A stretch of DNA of 34,735 bases, taken from NCBI RefSeq assembly GCF_021474425.1, contig NZ_JAKEIP010000073.1, positions 1 through 34,735 of the forward strand. The letters are read 5' to 3'. This DNA comes from Streptomyces muensis. GTDB taxonomy: Bacteria; Actinomycetota; Actinomycetes; Streptomycetales; Streptomycetaceae. Of this stretch, positions 8,779 through 17,622 are shown one piece after another. The notes beneath the pieces were generated by a model. It was not told the origin of the DNA. It ran no database searches and was given only the letters and a program-made list of their open reading frames with translations. Position 1 is the stretch's first letter, and each line of letters opens with the position of its first letter. Made by a program: the position numbers and the translations under genes.

Positions 8779-8817
8779 CGAAAGGGGCGGCCACTGTCGA
8801 GTGGCCGCCCCGTTTCG
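8779..8817. terminator. bidirectional terminator between bkdC and the carboxypeptidase gene
   Basis: A 12-bp perfect stem (8784-8795 with 8800-8811) with loop GTCG extends by CGAAA/TTTCG across a single bulged G. This gives an A-run and a T-run on opposite sides, suited to the two convergent genes. Confidence 0.85.
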
Positions 8818-8821
8818 TCGG

Positions 8822-8857
8822 GCGTGAGCCGCGTGAGCCGTGTGAGCCGCGTGAGCC
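8822..8857. repeat. four tandem 9-bp units (GCGTGAGCC)
   Basis: Four head-to-tail copies of GCGTGAGCC, the third with one change (GTGTGAGCC), lie just past the 3' end of the carboxypeptidase gene. No function is evident. It may be a strain-variable slippage tract. Confidence 0.8.
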
Positions 8858-8867
8858 TCAGCGGGCG

Positions 8868-9743
8868 TCAGATCTTGGCGTAGCCGTAGTTGATCAGCTT
8901 CTTCACGTCCGTCGTGCGGCTGGCCTCGTTCGGCGCGGTGAGGACGGCGCCCATCACCGACTCGCCGCTCTTGGTGGCCGCGAAGACCAGGCAGTACTTG
9001 GCCTCGGTGCCGGAGCCGGTCTTGATGCCGAGCGTGCCGTTCCAGCCGAGCAGCGTGTTGGTGTTCTTCCACGCGGCCATCGTCCGGGTGGCGCCGGTCT
9101 TGGTGATCGTCTTCGCCGTGTACGACTTGGTCTTCACGACGGTCTTGAACGTGGAGCTCTTCATCGCGCTGCGGGCGAGCTTGGTCAGGTCGCGCGGCGT
9201 CGAGTAGTTCGAGCCGTTGCTTATGCCGTCGAACGAATCGAAGTGCGTGTTCGTCATGCCCAGGCTCTTGGCCATGGTGTTCATCTTGCCGATGAAGTTC
9301 TTGGTGCGGGCCGCGACCGTCGAGCCGGAACCGAACTTGTCGGCGAGGGTCATCGCGGCGTCACAGCCCGACTTGAGCATCATCCCGTACAGCAGCTGAC
9401 GGACGGTGACCTTGTCGCCGACGATCAGGTTGGCCGACGAGGCGCCCTTGGAGACGATGTAGTTGCTGACCTCCTTCCTGATGGTGACCTTGGTGTCCAG
9501 GTTCAGGTTCGACTGCGAGAGCACGACCTTCGCGGTCATGATCTTGGTGGTGGAGGCGGTCAGCCTCTTGGTGTCGGCGGACTTGGCGAACAGCGTCTTG
9601 CCGTTCGCGCTGTTCATCAGGAACCCGCCCTTGGCGCTGATCGAGGGCGTGGTGACGGCCTGCGCGGGCGCCGCGGTGATCGCTCCGGAGGCGATGACGG
9701 CGCCGGTCGTGAGCACGACCGCTGCGGCTCTACGGACACGCAT
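8868..9743 (-). CDS. secreted D-alanyl-D-alanine carboxypeptidase (peptidase S11)
   Basis: The 291-aa protein has a signal peptide (basic MRVRR, hydrophobic core, AQA cleavage near residue 29). The penicillin-binding triad is S64-T-T-K67, a second motif SGC (125-127, where SGN or SxN is usual) and KTG (241-243). It should trim the terminal D-Ala of peptidoglycan stem peptides outside the membrane. There is no C-terminal anchor helix, so it is probably freely secreted. The start is uncertain. ATG 9743 gives a clean signal peptide but has a ribosome site only one base away. A TTG at 9764 has a better-spaced GGGG. The gene is divergent from a GntR regulator across 250 bp. Confidence 0.88.
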   Translation of the reverse strand: MRVRRAAAVVLTTGAVIASGAITAAPAQAVTTPSISAKGGFLMNSANGKTLFAKSADTKRLTASTTKIMTAKVVLSQSNLNLDTKVTIRKEVSNYIVSKGASSANLIVGDKVTVRQLLYGMMLKSGCDAAMTLADKFGSGSTVAARTKNFIGKMNTMAKSLGMTNTHFDSFDGISNGSNYSTPRDLTKLARSAMKSSTFKTVVKTKSYTAKTITKTGATRTMAAWKNTNTLLGWNGTLGIKTGSGTEAKYCLVFAATKSGESVMGAVLTAPNEASRTTDVKKLINYGYAKI

Positions 9744-9830
9744 GCCCTTGATGGCACTTATCAACTGAAATACCCCGATTACGTCTGATGCCCCGAAAGT
9801 GCGGCCGGTTGGGAGGGGAAAGAAAGTGGG

Positions 9831-9879
9831 GCCGCACGTGTGTGACACGTAATTAGCACAGAAGGTTGTGCCGCACGTG
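9831..9879. promoter_or_regulatory. paired CACGTG repeats between carboxypeptidase and gntR genes
   Basis: GCCGCACGTG occurs twice in direct orientation (9831-9840 and 9870-9879). Between and overlapping the copies is the palindrome ACGTGT-GTG-ACACGT (9836-9850). The cluster sits mid-way in the divergent spacer 9744-9993 and may be an operator for either gene. The GntR protein next door is one candidate binder. Confidence 0.45.
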
Positions 9880-9993
9880 GGGTGGATGGCGCTTCTTTGC
9901 CGGAAGATCTCGCAGATCACACGGATTCCGCCGCGAGGTCCGCATGCTGGAATGGTCACCGCCTTGCGTACGTGTTGTATCTATGCTGTGGGC

Positions 9994-10656
9994 ATGCCTT
10001 CCGCCCCGCCCGCACCCCTCAAGCAGCCACCCGCCGCCGACCGCGTCTACACCCACGTCAAGCAGGGCGTCCTGGACCGCCGTTACGAGGGCGGGACCCT
10101 CCTCACCGAGGGCGAGCTCGCCGAGGCCGTCGGCGTCTCACGCACCCCGGTACGGGAGGCGCTGCTGCGGCTGGAGGTCGAGGGGCTGATCAAGCTCTAC
10201 CCGAAGAAGGGCGCCCTGGTCCTGCCGGTCTCCGCACAGGAGATCAAGGACGTCGTGGAGACCCGGATGCTCGTCGAGGAGCACGCGGCGCGCAAGGCCG
10301 TCCCCGCGCCCCCCGGGCTCATCGAGCGCCTGGAGGAACTGCTCACCCAGCAGAAGGCCCAGGCCGCCGCCGGCGACCTCGCCGGGGCCGCCGTCACCGA
10401 CCGCTGCTTCCACGCCGAGATCGTCCGCAGCGGCGGCAACGAGATCCTGTCCCGGCTCTACGACCAACTCCGCGACCGGCAACTGCGCATGGGCGTCGCC
10501 GTACTGCACTCCCACCCCGACCGGATCGCCAAGACCCTGGCCGAGCACGAGGAGATCCTTCAGGCCCTGCGCTCCGCCGACGCCGAGGCGGCCGTCGGGC
10601 TGGTCCACCGGCACATCGGCTGGTTCTCGCACCTCGCGCGGGGTGAGGAGCGATGA
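9994..10656 (+). CDS. GntR-family transcriptional regulator (FCD-type effector domain)
   Basis: The 220-aa protein has an N-terminal winged helix-turn-helix (about 14-80; ELAEAVGVSRTPVREALLRLEVEGLI is the typical GntR recognition block) and an all-helical effector domain (about 85-215) of the FCD/FadR-like kind. ATG 9994 gives the standard GntR length. Upstream in-frame starts would add an atypical tail. TATGCT at 9983-9988 lies five bases before the ATG and no ribosome site is visible, so the message is probably leaderless. The stop overlaps the transporter start (ATGA), which suggests that it controls that transporter in response to the transported compound. Confidence 0.9.
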   Translation: MPSAPPAPLKQPPAADRVYTHVKQGVLDRRYEGGTLLTEGELAEAVGVSRTPVREALLRLEVEGLIKLYPKKGALVLPVSAQEIKDVVETRMLVEEHAARKAVPAPPGLIERLEELLTQQKAQAAAGDLAGAAVTDRCFHAEIVRSGGNEILSRLYDQLRDRQLRMGVAVLHSHPDRIAKTLAEHEEILQALRSADAEAAVGLVHRHIGWFSHLARGEER

Positions 10657-11948
10657 GGTCCACCGCACTGCCCGGCGACCCTCCCGGCGGCCGCCGCGCC
10701 GTCGCCGTCTGGGGCATAGGCGTCTCGGTCTACTTCGTCGCCGTCATCTTCCGTACGTCCCTCGGCGTCGCCGGCCTCGACGCCGCAGACCGCTTCGACG
10801 TGAACGCCTCGGCCCTGTCGACGTTCTCGATCCTCCAACTGCTCGTCTACGCCGGCATGCAGATACCCGTCGGCCTGCTCGTCGACCGGCTCGGCACCAA
10901 GAAGGTGCTGGGCCTGGGCGTGCTGCTGTTCACCGCGGGCCAACTCGGCTTCGCCTTCTCACCGTCGTACGGCATGGCCCTCGCCTCGCGCGCCCTGCTG
11001 GGCTGTGGCGACGCGATGACGTTCATCAGCGTGCTGCGGCTGGGCAGCCGCTGGTTCCCGGCCCGCCGCGGCCCGCTGATCGCACAGCTCGCCGGCCTCG
11101 CGGGCATGGCGGGCAACCTCGTCTCCACGCTGGTGCTGGCCCGGCTGCTGCACGGGGTGGGCTGGACGGCCGCGTTCGCCGGCAGCGCGGGCGCGGGCGT
11201 CGTGGTGTTCGTCCTGCTGGTGCTGTTCCTGAAGGACCACCCCGAGGGCCACGACCCCGAGCCGCTGCCGCACCAGGGCGCGGCCTACGTACGACGTCAG
11301 ATCGCCGCGTCCTGGCGGGAGCCGGGCACGCGCCTCGGTCTGTGGGTGCACTTCACGACGCAGTTCCCGGCGATGGTGTTCCTGCTGTTGTGGGGGATGC
11401 CGTTCCTGGTGGAGGCGCAGGGGCTGTCCCGGGCGACGGCCGGTGAACTGCTCACCCTCGTCGTCCTGTCGAACATGGTCGTGGGCCTCGTCTACGGCCA
11501 GGTCGTCGCCCGGCACCACGAGGCGCGGCTGCCGCTGGCGCTCGGCACGGTGGGCGCGACCGCGGCGCTCTGGGCGACGACGCTGGCCTGGCCCGGGGAG
11601 ACCGCGCCGATGTGGCTGCTCATCGTGCTGTGCTCGGTGCTCGGGGCGTGCGGCCCCGCCTCGATGCTCGGCTTCGACTTCGCCCGGCCCGCGAACCCGC
11701 CGGAGCGGCAGGGCACGGCGTCCGGCATCACCAACATGGGCGGCTTCGTGGCCTCGATGACGACGCTGTTCGCGATCGGCGTGCTGCTGGACGCGACCGG
11801 TGACGACTACGCCGTCGCCTTCTCGGTCGTGTTCGTCCTCCAGGCGCTGGGCGTGAGCCAGATCCTGCGGCTGCGGAAGCGGGCGGCGCGCAGGGAGCGG
11901 GAACGGCTGGTCGCCAGCAGGGTGGAGACGGTGCACGTTCCCGCGTGA
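10653..11948 (+). CDS. MFS transporter
   Basis: The 431-aa protein has about twelve hydrophobic segments, the A-like loop motif DRLGTKKVLGLG between helices 2 and 3, and a charged cytoplasmic loop near residues 195-225. It ends in a basic cytosolic tail. Translation is coupled to gntR by a 4-nt ATGA overlap. The substrate cannot be read from the sequence. Confidence 0.88.
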   Translation: MRSTALPGDPPGGRRAVAVWGIGVSVYFVAVIFRTSLGVAGLDAADRFDVNASALSTFSILQLLVYAGMQIPVGLLVDRLGTKKVLGLGVLLFTAGQLGFAFSPSYGMALASRALLGCGDAMTFISVLRLGSRWFPARRGPLIAQLAGLAGMAGNLVSTLVLARLLHGVGWTAAFAGSAGAGVVVFVLLVLFLKDHPEGHDPEPLPHQGAAYVRRQIAASWREPGTRLGLWVHFTTQFPAMVFLLLWGMPFLVEAQGLSRATAGELLTLVVLSNMVVGLVYGQVVARHHEARLPLALGTVGATAALWATTLAWPGETAPMWLLIVLCSVLGACGPASMLGFDFARPANPPERQGTASGITNMGGFVASMTTLFAIGVLLDATGDDYAVAFSVVFVLQALGVSQILRLRKRAARRERERLVASRVETVHVPA

Positions 11949-12103
11949 GCCCGGGGGCCGGGTGGCGGGCGACAGCGGTTTTTCTCGCCCCCGCCGCCCC
12001 TACCCGTCCCATCCCTGAGGGCTGCGCCCCCAGACCCCCCGTCGGCCTGAACGGCCTCGTCCTCAAACTCCCCCAGAGGGGGGACCCCCAGACAGGCTAG
12101 AAG
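11949..12103. repeat. intergenic spacer with Streptomyces-type interspersed C-rich repeat
   Basis: After the transporter stop comes an imperfect GGCGGGCGA / TCGCCCCCGCC hairpin with an internal T-run (about 11963-11997), probably a terminator. The stretch 12015-12098 has the wording found repeatedly between genes in Streptomyces genomes (GGGCTGCGCCCCCAGAC, GGCCTGAACGGCCTCGTCCT, then a C-run/G-run hairpin). The family assignment is from memory. Confidence 0.5.
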
Positions 12104-12928
12104 CTACGGCGTCACCGTGAAGTTTCGCAGGATCGCTGTCGTCAGGTCCGTGTCGCCCTCTGTCTTCACCCGGTCCGCCGCCGCTTCCGGGGTGACGCGG
12201 CCGCAGGCCAGGCGGACGTAGGTCTCCCAGTCGAGGGTGAGGGTGGCGGCGGGGCCCAGGGCGGGGGCCGTTTCGAGGGTGCCGCGGCCCTGGATGTCGA
12301 TGCGGATCGTGCGGAGGAACTCGATCGGGCCGTGGACGTCGAAGACGATCGCCGAGCTGCGCGGGGCGTCGGCCTTGCCGGCGACGATGTCGGGCAGCTT
12401 GGAGAGCAGGACGTCACGGGCCACGTGTGCGCCGGGGGAGTCGAGGTTGCCGGGGCGGCCGAGGGCGGCCCGCAGGTCCTGCTCGTGGACCCAGATGTCG
12501 AAGGCGTGCGTCCGCATGGACTCTTCGAGGGTGAGCTCCGCGCCGAGCGGACCGCGGACCTTCGTACCGGGGTCACGGGACTCGTTGCGCAGCTGGCGGT
12601 TGCGGCGGATGACCGTGTACTCCAGCTCGGACGTCATCTCCGGCGCCGTGTGGTGGCGGCGGACGTCGACCTGCATCTCCATGTACCGCTGGTGGTCGTT
12701 GGTGACGTGGAAGAGGTCGCGCGGGAGGGTGTGGATGGGGCGCGGGTCGCCGAGCATCTCGCAGTCCAGGCCGATGACATGTGACACGACGTCACGGACC
12801 GACCAGCCGGGGCAGGGCGTGCGTCGATTCCACTCGCCCTCCACAAGCGGCGTCACCAGCTCGGATATCGCTTCGATGGAGTGGGTCCAGGCGTCGGCGT
12901 AGGGCTGGAGGGTGGGATGCAGACTCAC
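12104..12928 (-). CDS. maleylpyruvate isomerase/mycothiol-dependent family protein (DinB-like + SCP2-like)
   Basis: The 274-aa protein has an N-terminal DinB/MDMPI four-helix domain (about 10-160) with the motif TPCPGWSVRDVVSH (H50) and a second cluster H141, D144 and H148 in THAFDIWVHEQD. These place the usual divalent-metal ligands. The C-terminal 190-274 looks SCP2-like. Family members use mycothiol as a thiol cofactor, but most, like this one, have no assigned substrate. GTG 12928 has GAGGGG nine bases upstream. The 194-bp divergent spacer 12929-13122 must hold promoters for this gene and the hydrolase. Confidence 0.8.
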   Translation of the reverse strand: MSLHPTLQPYADAWTHSIEAISELVTPLVEGEWNRRTPCPGWSVRDVVSHVIGLDCEMLGDPRPIHTLPRDLFHVTNDHQRYMEMQVDVRRHHTAPEMTSELEYTVIRRNRQLRNESRDPGTKVRGPLGAELTLEESMRTHAFDIWVHEQDLRAALGRPGNLDSPGAHVARDVLLSKLPDIVAGKADAPRSSAIVFDVHGPIEFLRTIRIDIQGRGTLETAPALGPAATLTLDWETYVRLACGRVTPEAAADRVKTEGDTDLTTAILRNFTVTP

Positions 12929-13122
12929 GGAACGGGACCCCTCGGCGGTCGGTACACGGGCGGTTTGTGGCGGCGTTGCCAGTGGGAGGTGGCGGCTGTC
13001 GGCGGGTGTCTCGAAACGCTAAGTTACGCTGCTGTGAGGCACCCCGGCAGTGCTTTCGTGTGACGATCGTAGGCCCGTGTGGAAGCCCATGTGGACCGCT
13101 CGAATGCCAGGACGGTGGTAGT

Positions 13123-13923
13123 GTGCGCGCCTCTTTGCTCCAGATCGACGTAAACGAGGGCGAATCGATTGAATCGCGCCGGGTGCGCGTGGCCTCCCTC
13201 GTCCGGGAACAGTCCGGGTCCGCCGACCTCGTCGTCCTGCCCGAGCTGTGGACCACCGGCGCCTTCGCCTACGAGGAGTTCGCCTCCGAGGCCGAGCCGC
13301 TCGAAGGGCCGACGTACGAGGCGATGGCGAAGGCCGCGAGCGACGCGGGCGTGTGGCTGCACGCGGGCTCGATCCCCGAGCGTGACCCCGAGGGGCCCCT
13401 CTACAACACCTCCCTCGTCTTCTCCCCTGCCGGTGATCTGGTCGCCGCCTACCGCAAGATCCATCGGTTCGGCTTCGACAAGGGCGAGGCCGTGCTGATG
13501 GGCGCGGGCGAGGAACTGGTGACGGTGCGGCTGCCCGAGACCACCGTTGGCGTGGCCACCTGTTACGACCTCCGATTCCCCGAGTTGTTCCGCGGCCTCG
13601 TCGACGCCGGCGCCGAGACCTTCGTCGTCCCGGCGGGCTGGCCGGAGCGCCGCCGGGCGCACTGGACGCTACTGGCTCAGGCGCGGGCGGTGGAGAACCA
13701 GGCGTTCGTGCTCGCCTGTGGAACGGCCGGGACGCACGCGGGAGTTCCACAGGCCGGTCACTCGATCGTGGTGGATCCGTGGGGCGAGGTGCTGGCGCAG
13801 GCCGGGGCGGGGGAGCAGGTGCTCACCGTGGAGTTCGACCCGGGGAAGCCCGCGGTGACGCGGGATCAGTTCCCGGCGCTCAAGGACCGGGTGCTGGGGG
13901 TGGCGGCACCGCCTCGCCGCTGA
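13123..13923 (+). CDS. carbon-nitrogen hydrolase (nitrilase superfamily, amidase)
   Basis: The 266-aa protein is a single nitrilase-fold domain with the catalytic triad E41 (LPELWTTG), K112 (YRKIHRFGF) and C147 (ATCYDLRFPE). This layout resembles omega-amidase/Nit2-like carbon-nitrogen hydrolases, which cleave small amides. The exact substrate is not readable. GTG 13123 gives the family start MRASLLQ. The long upstream open frame back to 12781 overlaps the divergent gene and is not used. AGGA at 13109 is a weak ribosome site. Confidence 0.88.
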   Translation: MRASLLQIDVNEGESIESRRVRVASLVREQSGSADLVVLPELWTTGAFAYEEFASEAEPLEGPTYEAMAKAASDAGVWLHAGSIPERDPEGPLYNTSLVFSPAGDLVAAYRKIHRFGFDKGEAVLMGAGEELVTVRLPETTVGVATCYDLRFPELFRGLVDAGAETFVVPAGWPERRRAHWTLLAQARAVENQAFVLACGTAGTHAGVPQAGHSIVVDPWGEVLAQAGAGEQVLTVEFDPGKPAVTRDQFPALKDRVLGVAAPPRR

Positions 13924-13984
13924 GCGCGTTCGCCCTCGGCCGTGATCGGTGCCCGGCCAGGACCGGTGCTCGGCCGTGGCCCCC

Positions 13985-14485
13985 TCAGTCGTCGTCCCCC
14001 CGCTCCCTCTCCGCCAGGTGGATCACACACACCGCGACCGCGATCAGCAGCGCCGGGTCGGCGTCGTCCCGTACGACGTCCACGCCGTACGTCTCCCGTA
14101 CGTGCAGCCACCTGCGGGAGACGACGGCCAGCAGCTCGCCGTCGTACTCGACGGCGAACTCCCGGTCGAGGATCCTGCCGCTGACGTCGAGTTCCGTGCT
14201 GCCGTCCGCGAGGGACACGCGGTAGTGGTTGCGCAGCAGGGACAGCCGTTTGCGGCGGATCGTGGCGAGCGGGTGGCCGTCCCGCTCGATCACCATCGTG
14301 TCGCGCAGGGCGAGCATCTTCTGGTGGATGTCGATGAGGACGCGCCCCTGGGTGTCCTTCAGCTCGAAGGTGTCCCGCAGCCGCATCGCCTTGCCGTCGA
14401 CGAGGAACACCTTGTTGCCCCGGTCGTCCTCGATCCAGTAGTCGTCACCGAAGCCGAGGAGCCGGTCGCGTACGAGGAATCTCAT
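13985..14485 (-). CDS. LURP-one-related (scramblase-like barrel) protein
   Basis: The 166-aa protein matches the bacterial LURP-one-related/DUF567 family: a basic start MRFLVRDRLLGFGDDYWIED, then repeated beta-strand blocks (KVFLVDGK, DTFELKDTQGRVLIDI, ATIRRKR) predicted to form a 12-stranded barrel. The family is related to phospholipid scramblases, but its bacterial role is unknown. Its ATG overlaps the stop of the upstream AraC regulator by 4 nt (ATGA), so the two are translated together. Confidence 0.82.
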   Translation of the reverse strand: MRFLVRDRLLGFGDDYWIEDDRGNKVFLVDGKAMRLRDTFELKDTQGRVLIDIHQKMLALRDTMVIERDGHPLATIRRKRLSLLRNHYRVSLADGSTELDVSGRILDREFAVEYDGELLAVVSRRWLHVRETYGVDVVRDDADPALLIAVAVCVIHLAERERGDDD

Positions 14486-15486
14486 GACACGAGGGGTTCC
14501 CCGCGGCCCGCTCCGAAACGCCGCCGGTAGGCCGACGGGCTGACCCCGGTCGCGCGTCGCACGCGCGCGCGGAGGTTCGCCGCGGTGCCCAGGCCGCTCC
14601 TGGCCGCCACCACGTCCAGCCGTTCCTCCCCGCGCTCGATCAGCCGGCACGCCAGCGCCACGCGCTCCCCGGTCAGCCAGGCCAGCGGGGTCGTCCCCAG
14701 CTGTGCCCGGAAGCGGCGGTGCAGGGTGGCCGGCGACACCGCCGCCCGCGCGGCCAGGTCGGTCACCGTCAGCGGCTCCCCCAGCCGTTCCTGCGCCCAC
14801 GCCAGCAGCGGCGCCAGCGACTCGTCGGGCACGTCCGGCATCGGCCGCTCCACGAACTGCTTCTGCCCGCCGTCCCGGTGCGCGGCGAACACCAGCCGCC
14901 GGGAGACGGCGTTGGCGACCTCCGCGCCATGGTCGCGCCGTACGACATACAGGCACAGGTCGAGCGCGGCGGCGCTGCCCGCGGCGGTCAGGACGTCGCC
15001 TTCGTCGACGAAGAGCACGTCCGGTTCCAGCAGCACCCTGGGATGCAGCTCCCGGAAGGTGTCGGCCCAGCGCCAGTGCGTGGTGGCACGGCGCCCGTCC
15101 AGCAGCCCGGCCTCGGCGAGCGCGAAGCTGCCGGTGCACAGGCTCATGACGCGGGCCCCGCGCGCGTGGGCGCGCCGGATGGCGTCGAGTACGGCGGCGC
15201 CGCGCGGCACGACGTTGTCCGGGCGGCCGGGCACGACGAGGGTGTCCGCCTCGTCCACCGCCTCAAGGCCGGGCACTCCGGTCAGCGTGAAGAAGCCGTG
15301 GTTCATCCGCACCTCGCGGGTGGGCGCGCACAGCGTCACGTCGTACAGCGGCCCGGCGAGCCCCAACTCGGGCCTCGGCAGCCCGAACAGCTCGGTGGCG
15401 ACGCCGACCTCGAACGGGTTGGTGCCCTCATCGACGATCACGGCGACGCGATGGGTGCACACCGACTGAGAGGATCCTTGCGCCAT
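14482..15486 (-). CDS. AraC-family regulator with DJ-1/PfpI domain (GlxA type)
   Basis: The 334-aa protein has a class I glutamine amidotransferase-like DJ-1/PfpI domain (about 12-180) with the nucleophile-elbow region SLCTGSFALAEAG, and two AraC helix-turn-helix motifs (about 235-325; LTVTDLAARAAVSPATLHRRFRAQ). GlxA-type regulators are usually activators that sense an unknown small molecule. The second HTH (about 280-325) is Ala/Arg-rich and atypical. The gene is divergent from a cupin gene over only 52 bp, so that gene is its likely target besides its own operon. Confidence 0.88.
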   Translation of the reverse strand: MAQGSSQSVCTHRVAVIVDEGTNPFEVGVATELFGLPRPELGLAGPLYDVTLCAPTREVRMNHGFFTLTGVPGLEAVDEADTLVVPGRPDNVVPRGAAVLDAIRRAHARGARVMSLCTGSFALAEAGLLDGRRATTHWRWADTFRELHPRVLLEPDVLFVDEGDVLTAAGSAAALDLCLYVVRRDHGAEVANAVSRRLVFAAHRDGGQKQFVERPMPDVPDESLAPLLAWAQERLGEPLTVTDLAARAAVSPATLHRRFRAQLGTTPLAWLTGERVALACRLIERGEERLDVVAARSGLGTAANLRARVRRATGVSPSAYRRRFGAGRGEPLVS

Positions 15487-15538
15487 ATGCGATTCCTAGC
15501 ACTCGCGGGGGCGCGGAGTCACCCCACACGATGAACGC

Positions 15539-15925
15539 ATGGAACCCATCTCGCTCGACGACGCCCTCGCCTCCTTCACGGAGACCTGGAGCCCCCGCAT
15601 CGTGACGGCCGTCAACGACTACGACGTGCGCGTGGCCAAGGTCGACGGCGACCACGTCTGGCACGTCCACGACGACACCGACGAGTTCTTCCTGGTCCTC
15701 CACGGCGAACTGCACATCTCCCTGCGGGAGGCACAGGGCGAGCGCACGGTCGTCCTCCCCAAGGGCTCCGTCTTCACCGTCCCCCGAGGCACCGAACACA
15801 AGCCGTACGCCCCCGCCCCCGCCGCCATCCTCGTCTTCGAACCCACCGGCACCCTGAGCGTCGGCGACCGCCACGACGAGGTACCGGCCCATGTGGACGC
15901 GACGACGGGGCACGCGCTGACCTGA
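15539..15925 (+). CDS. cupin-domain protein
   Basis: This 128-aa single-domain cupin has metal ligands H42, H44 and E49 in HVWHVHDDTDEFF and the second motif histidine near residue 86 (PRGTEHKP). Small cupins like this are often dioxygenases, isomerases or sensors. Nothing fixes the substrate. It is transcribed away from the GlxA-type regulator from a shared 52-bp promoter region. Confidence 0.85.
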   Translation: MEPISLDDALASFTETWSPRIVTAVNDYDVRVAKVDGDHVWHVHDDTDEFFLVLHGELHISLREAQGERTVVLPKGSVFTVPRGTEHKPYAPAPAAILVFEPTGTLSVGDRHDEVPAHVDATTGHALT

Positions 15926-15989
15926 CGGTCACTCCCCGGGGCGGCTCGGTGTCGTCCGCCGTGACGGGCGAACGTTGCCTGCCGGGGCA

Positions 15990-16244
15990 CTAGACCCCGT
16001 AACCGTCGCTGTACCCGTCCCGGTGCCGGTGGTGGTGGCCCTCTTCGTCCACCACCGGTGTCGCGGGCGGTACCACCACCCGCCTGCGCCGGGCGATGCT
16101 GCTGAACGTCGTGACGCCGATCAGTCCGACGATCATCAGGATGATGCCGACCAGGTCGAGATTGACTCCCTCCATGTCCCAGTCGGTCGCGAACGTGAGG
16201 ATGGCTCCCGCGGCGATGAGGATGATGCATCCGCCGAGGCCCAT
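15990..16244 (-). CDS. small two-helix membrane protein (DUF6458-like)
   Basis: The 84-aa protein has two hydrophobic helices (about 2-20 and 29-48), the loop TDWDMEGVNLDLVG between them, then a basic RRRR stop-transfer and a His-rich cytosolic tail. The layout matches the DUF6458 family common in actinobacteria, whose function is unknown. GGGAGG lies eight bases before ATG 16244. Confidence 0.8.
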   Translation of the reverse strand: MGLGGCIILIAAGAILTFATDWDMEGVNLDLVGIILMIVGLIGVTTFSSIARRRRVVVPPATPVVDEEGHHHRHRDGYSDGYGV

Positions 16245-16304
16245 AGGTGTCGCCTCCCTGGTCCGGTGGTTCCGGTCGGAGGCGGGTACCCCGGTGGTCC
16301 GGGG

Positions 16305-17603
16305 CTACCCCTCCAGGAACGCCACCAGGGAGTTCGCCAGCAGATGCGGGTCGTCCGTGCCGCACAACTCGCGGGCGCTGTGCATCGAGAGGATCGCCAC
16401 GCCGATGTCGACGGTCTTGATGCCGTGGCGGGCCGCGGTGATCGGGCCGATCGTGGTGCCGCAGGGCATCGAGTTGTTGGAGACGAAGGACTGGAAGGGG
16501 ACGTTCGCCTTCTCGCAGGCCGCCGCCCAGACCGCCCGGCCGGAACCGTCGGTCGCGTAGCGGTTGTTGACGTTGACCTTGAGGATCGGGCCGCCGTTGA
16601 CCCGCGGGTGGTGCGTCGGGTCGTGGCGCTCGGCGTAGTTGGGGTGGACCGCGTGGCCGGTGTCGGAGGAGAGACAGACCGTGCCCGCGAAGGCGCGTGC
16701 CTTGTCCTCGTACGATCCTCCGCGCGCGAACACCGAACGCTCCAGGACGCCGCCCAGCAGCGGCCCGTCCGCGCCGGTGTCGCTCTGCGAGCCGTTCTCC
16801 TCGTGGTCGAAGGCGGCCAGCACCGGGATGGAGGGCAGGGCCGCGCCCGAGGCCGCCGCCGCGGTCAGCGCCGCCACGCCCGCGTGCACCGAGAGCAGGT
16901 TGTCCATGCGCGGGCCCGCGACCAGCTCCTTGTCCCGGCCCAGGTACGCCGGCGGCTCCACGGAGTGGACCATGAGGTCCCAGCCGGTGACCTCGCCCGC
17001 GGGCAGGCCGGCCGTCTCCTCCAGGAAGGCGATCAGGTCGCCGTCCCGGACGTCGTTGCCCAGGCCCCAGATGGGCTGGAGGTGGCGCTGCTTGTCGAGC
17101 TTGAGGCCCTCCGCCGACACGGAACGGTCCAGGTGGATGGCGAGTTGGGGGACGCGCAGCAGCGGGCGGTCCACGTTCACCAGCCGGGTCGCGCCGTCCC
17201 GCAGGGTCAGCCGGCCGGCCAGGCCCAGGTCGCGGTCGAGCCAGGAGTTGAGCAGGGGGCCGCCGTAGATCTCCACGGCCACCTGCCGCCAGCCGTGCGC
17301 ACCGGCGTCCGGCAGCGGCTTCACACGCAGGTTGGGGGAGTCCGTGTGCGCGCCGACGATCCGGAACGGCGTGTGGGGCGCCGCGCCCTCGGGGACGTAC
17401 CAGGCCACGATCGCGCCACCGCGCAGCACGTACTTGCCGCCGCTCGACCCGTCCCAGGCGTCCGTCTCCGCGACCTGCCGGAAGCCGGCCTTCTCCAGCC
17501 GCTCGGCGGTGTTCGCCACGGCGTGGTACGGCGACGGGCTCGCCGCCAGGAAGGACATGAGGTCGTCGGTGTGGCCGCGGTCGAAGCGGGGGGGTTCGCT
17601 CAT
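16305..17603 (-). CDS. apeB: M18 family aminopeptidase (aspartyl aminopeptidase-like)
   Basis: The 432-aa protein has the M18 metal and catalytic signatures: AHTDSPNLRVKP (H86, D88), PRMDN (D234), DHEENGS (E268/E269) and SSDTGHAVHPNY (D314, H317). It is a dinuclear zinc, probably dodecameric, cytosolic exopeptidase that removes N-terminal residues, acidic ones in most of the family. ATG 17603 has AAGGTG six bases upstream. GTG 17612 overlaps that ribosome site and is less likely. The ribosome site lies close to a 17-bp hairpin that terminates the upstream gene. Confidence 0.9.
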   Translation of the reverse strand: MSEPPRFDRGHTDDLMSFLAASPSPYHAVANTAERLEKAGFRQVAETDAWDGSSGGKYVLRGGAIVAWYVPEGAAPHTPFRIVGAHTDSPNLRVKPLPDAGAHGWRQVAVEIYGGPLLNSWLDRDLGLAGRLTLRDGATRLVNVDRPLLRVPQLAIHLDRSVSAEGLKLDKQRHLQPIWGLGNDVRDGDLIAFLEETAGLPAGEVTGWDLMVHSVEPPAYLGRDKELVAGPRMDNLLSVHAGVAALTAAAASGAALPSIPVLAAFDHEENGSQSDTGADGPLLGGVLERSVFARGGSYEDKARAFAGTVCLSSDTGHAVHPNYAERHDPTHHPRVNGGPILKVNVNNRYATDGSGRAVWAAACEKANVPFQSFVSNNSMPCGTTIGPITAARHGIKTVDIGVAILSMHSARELCGTDDPHLLANSLVAFLEG

Positions 17604-17622
17604 GGGGTTCACCTTAACGACG

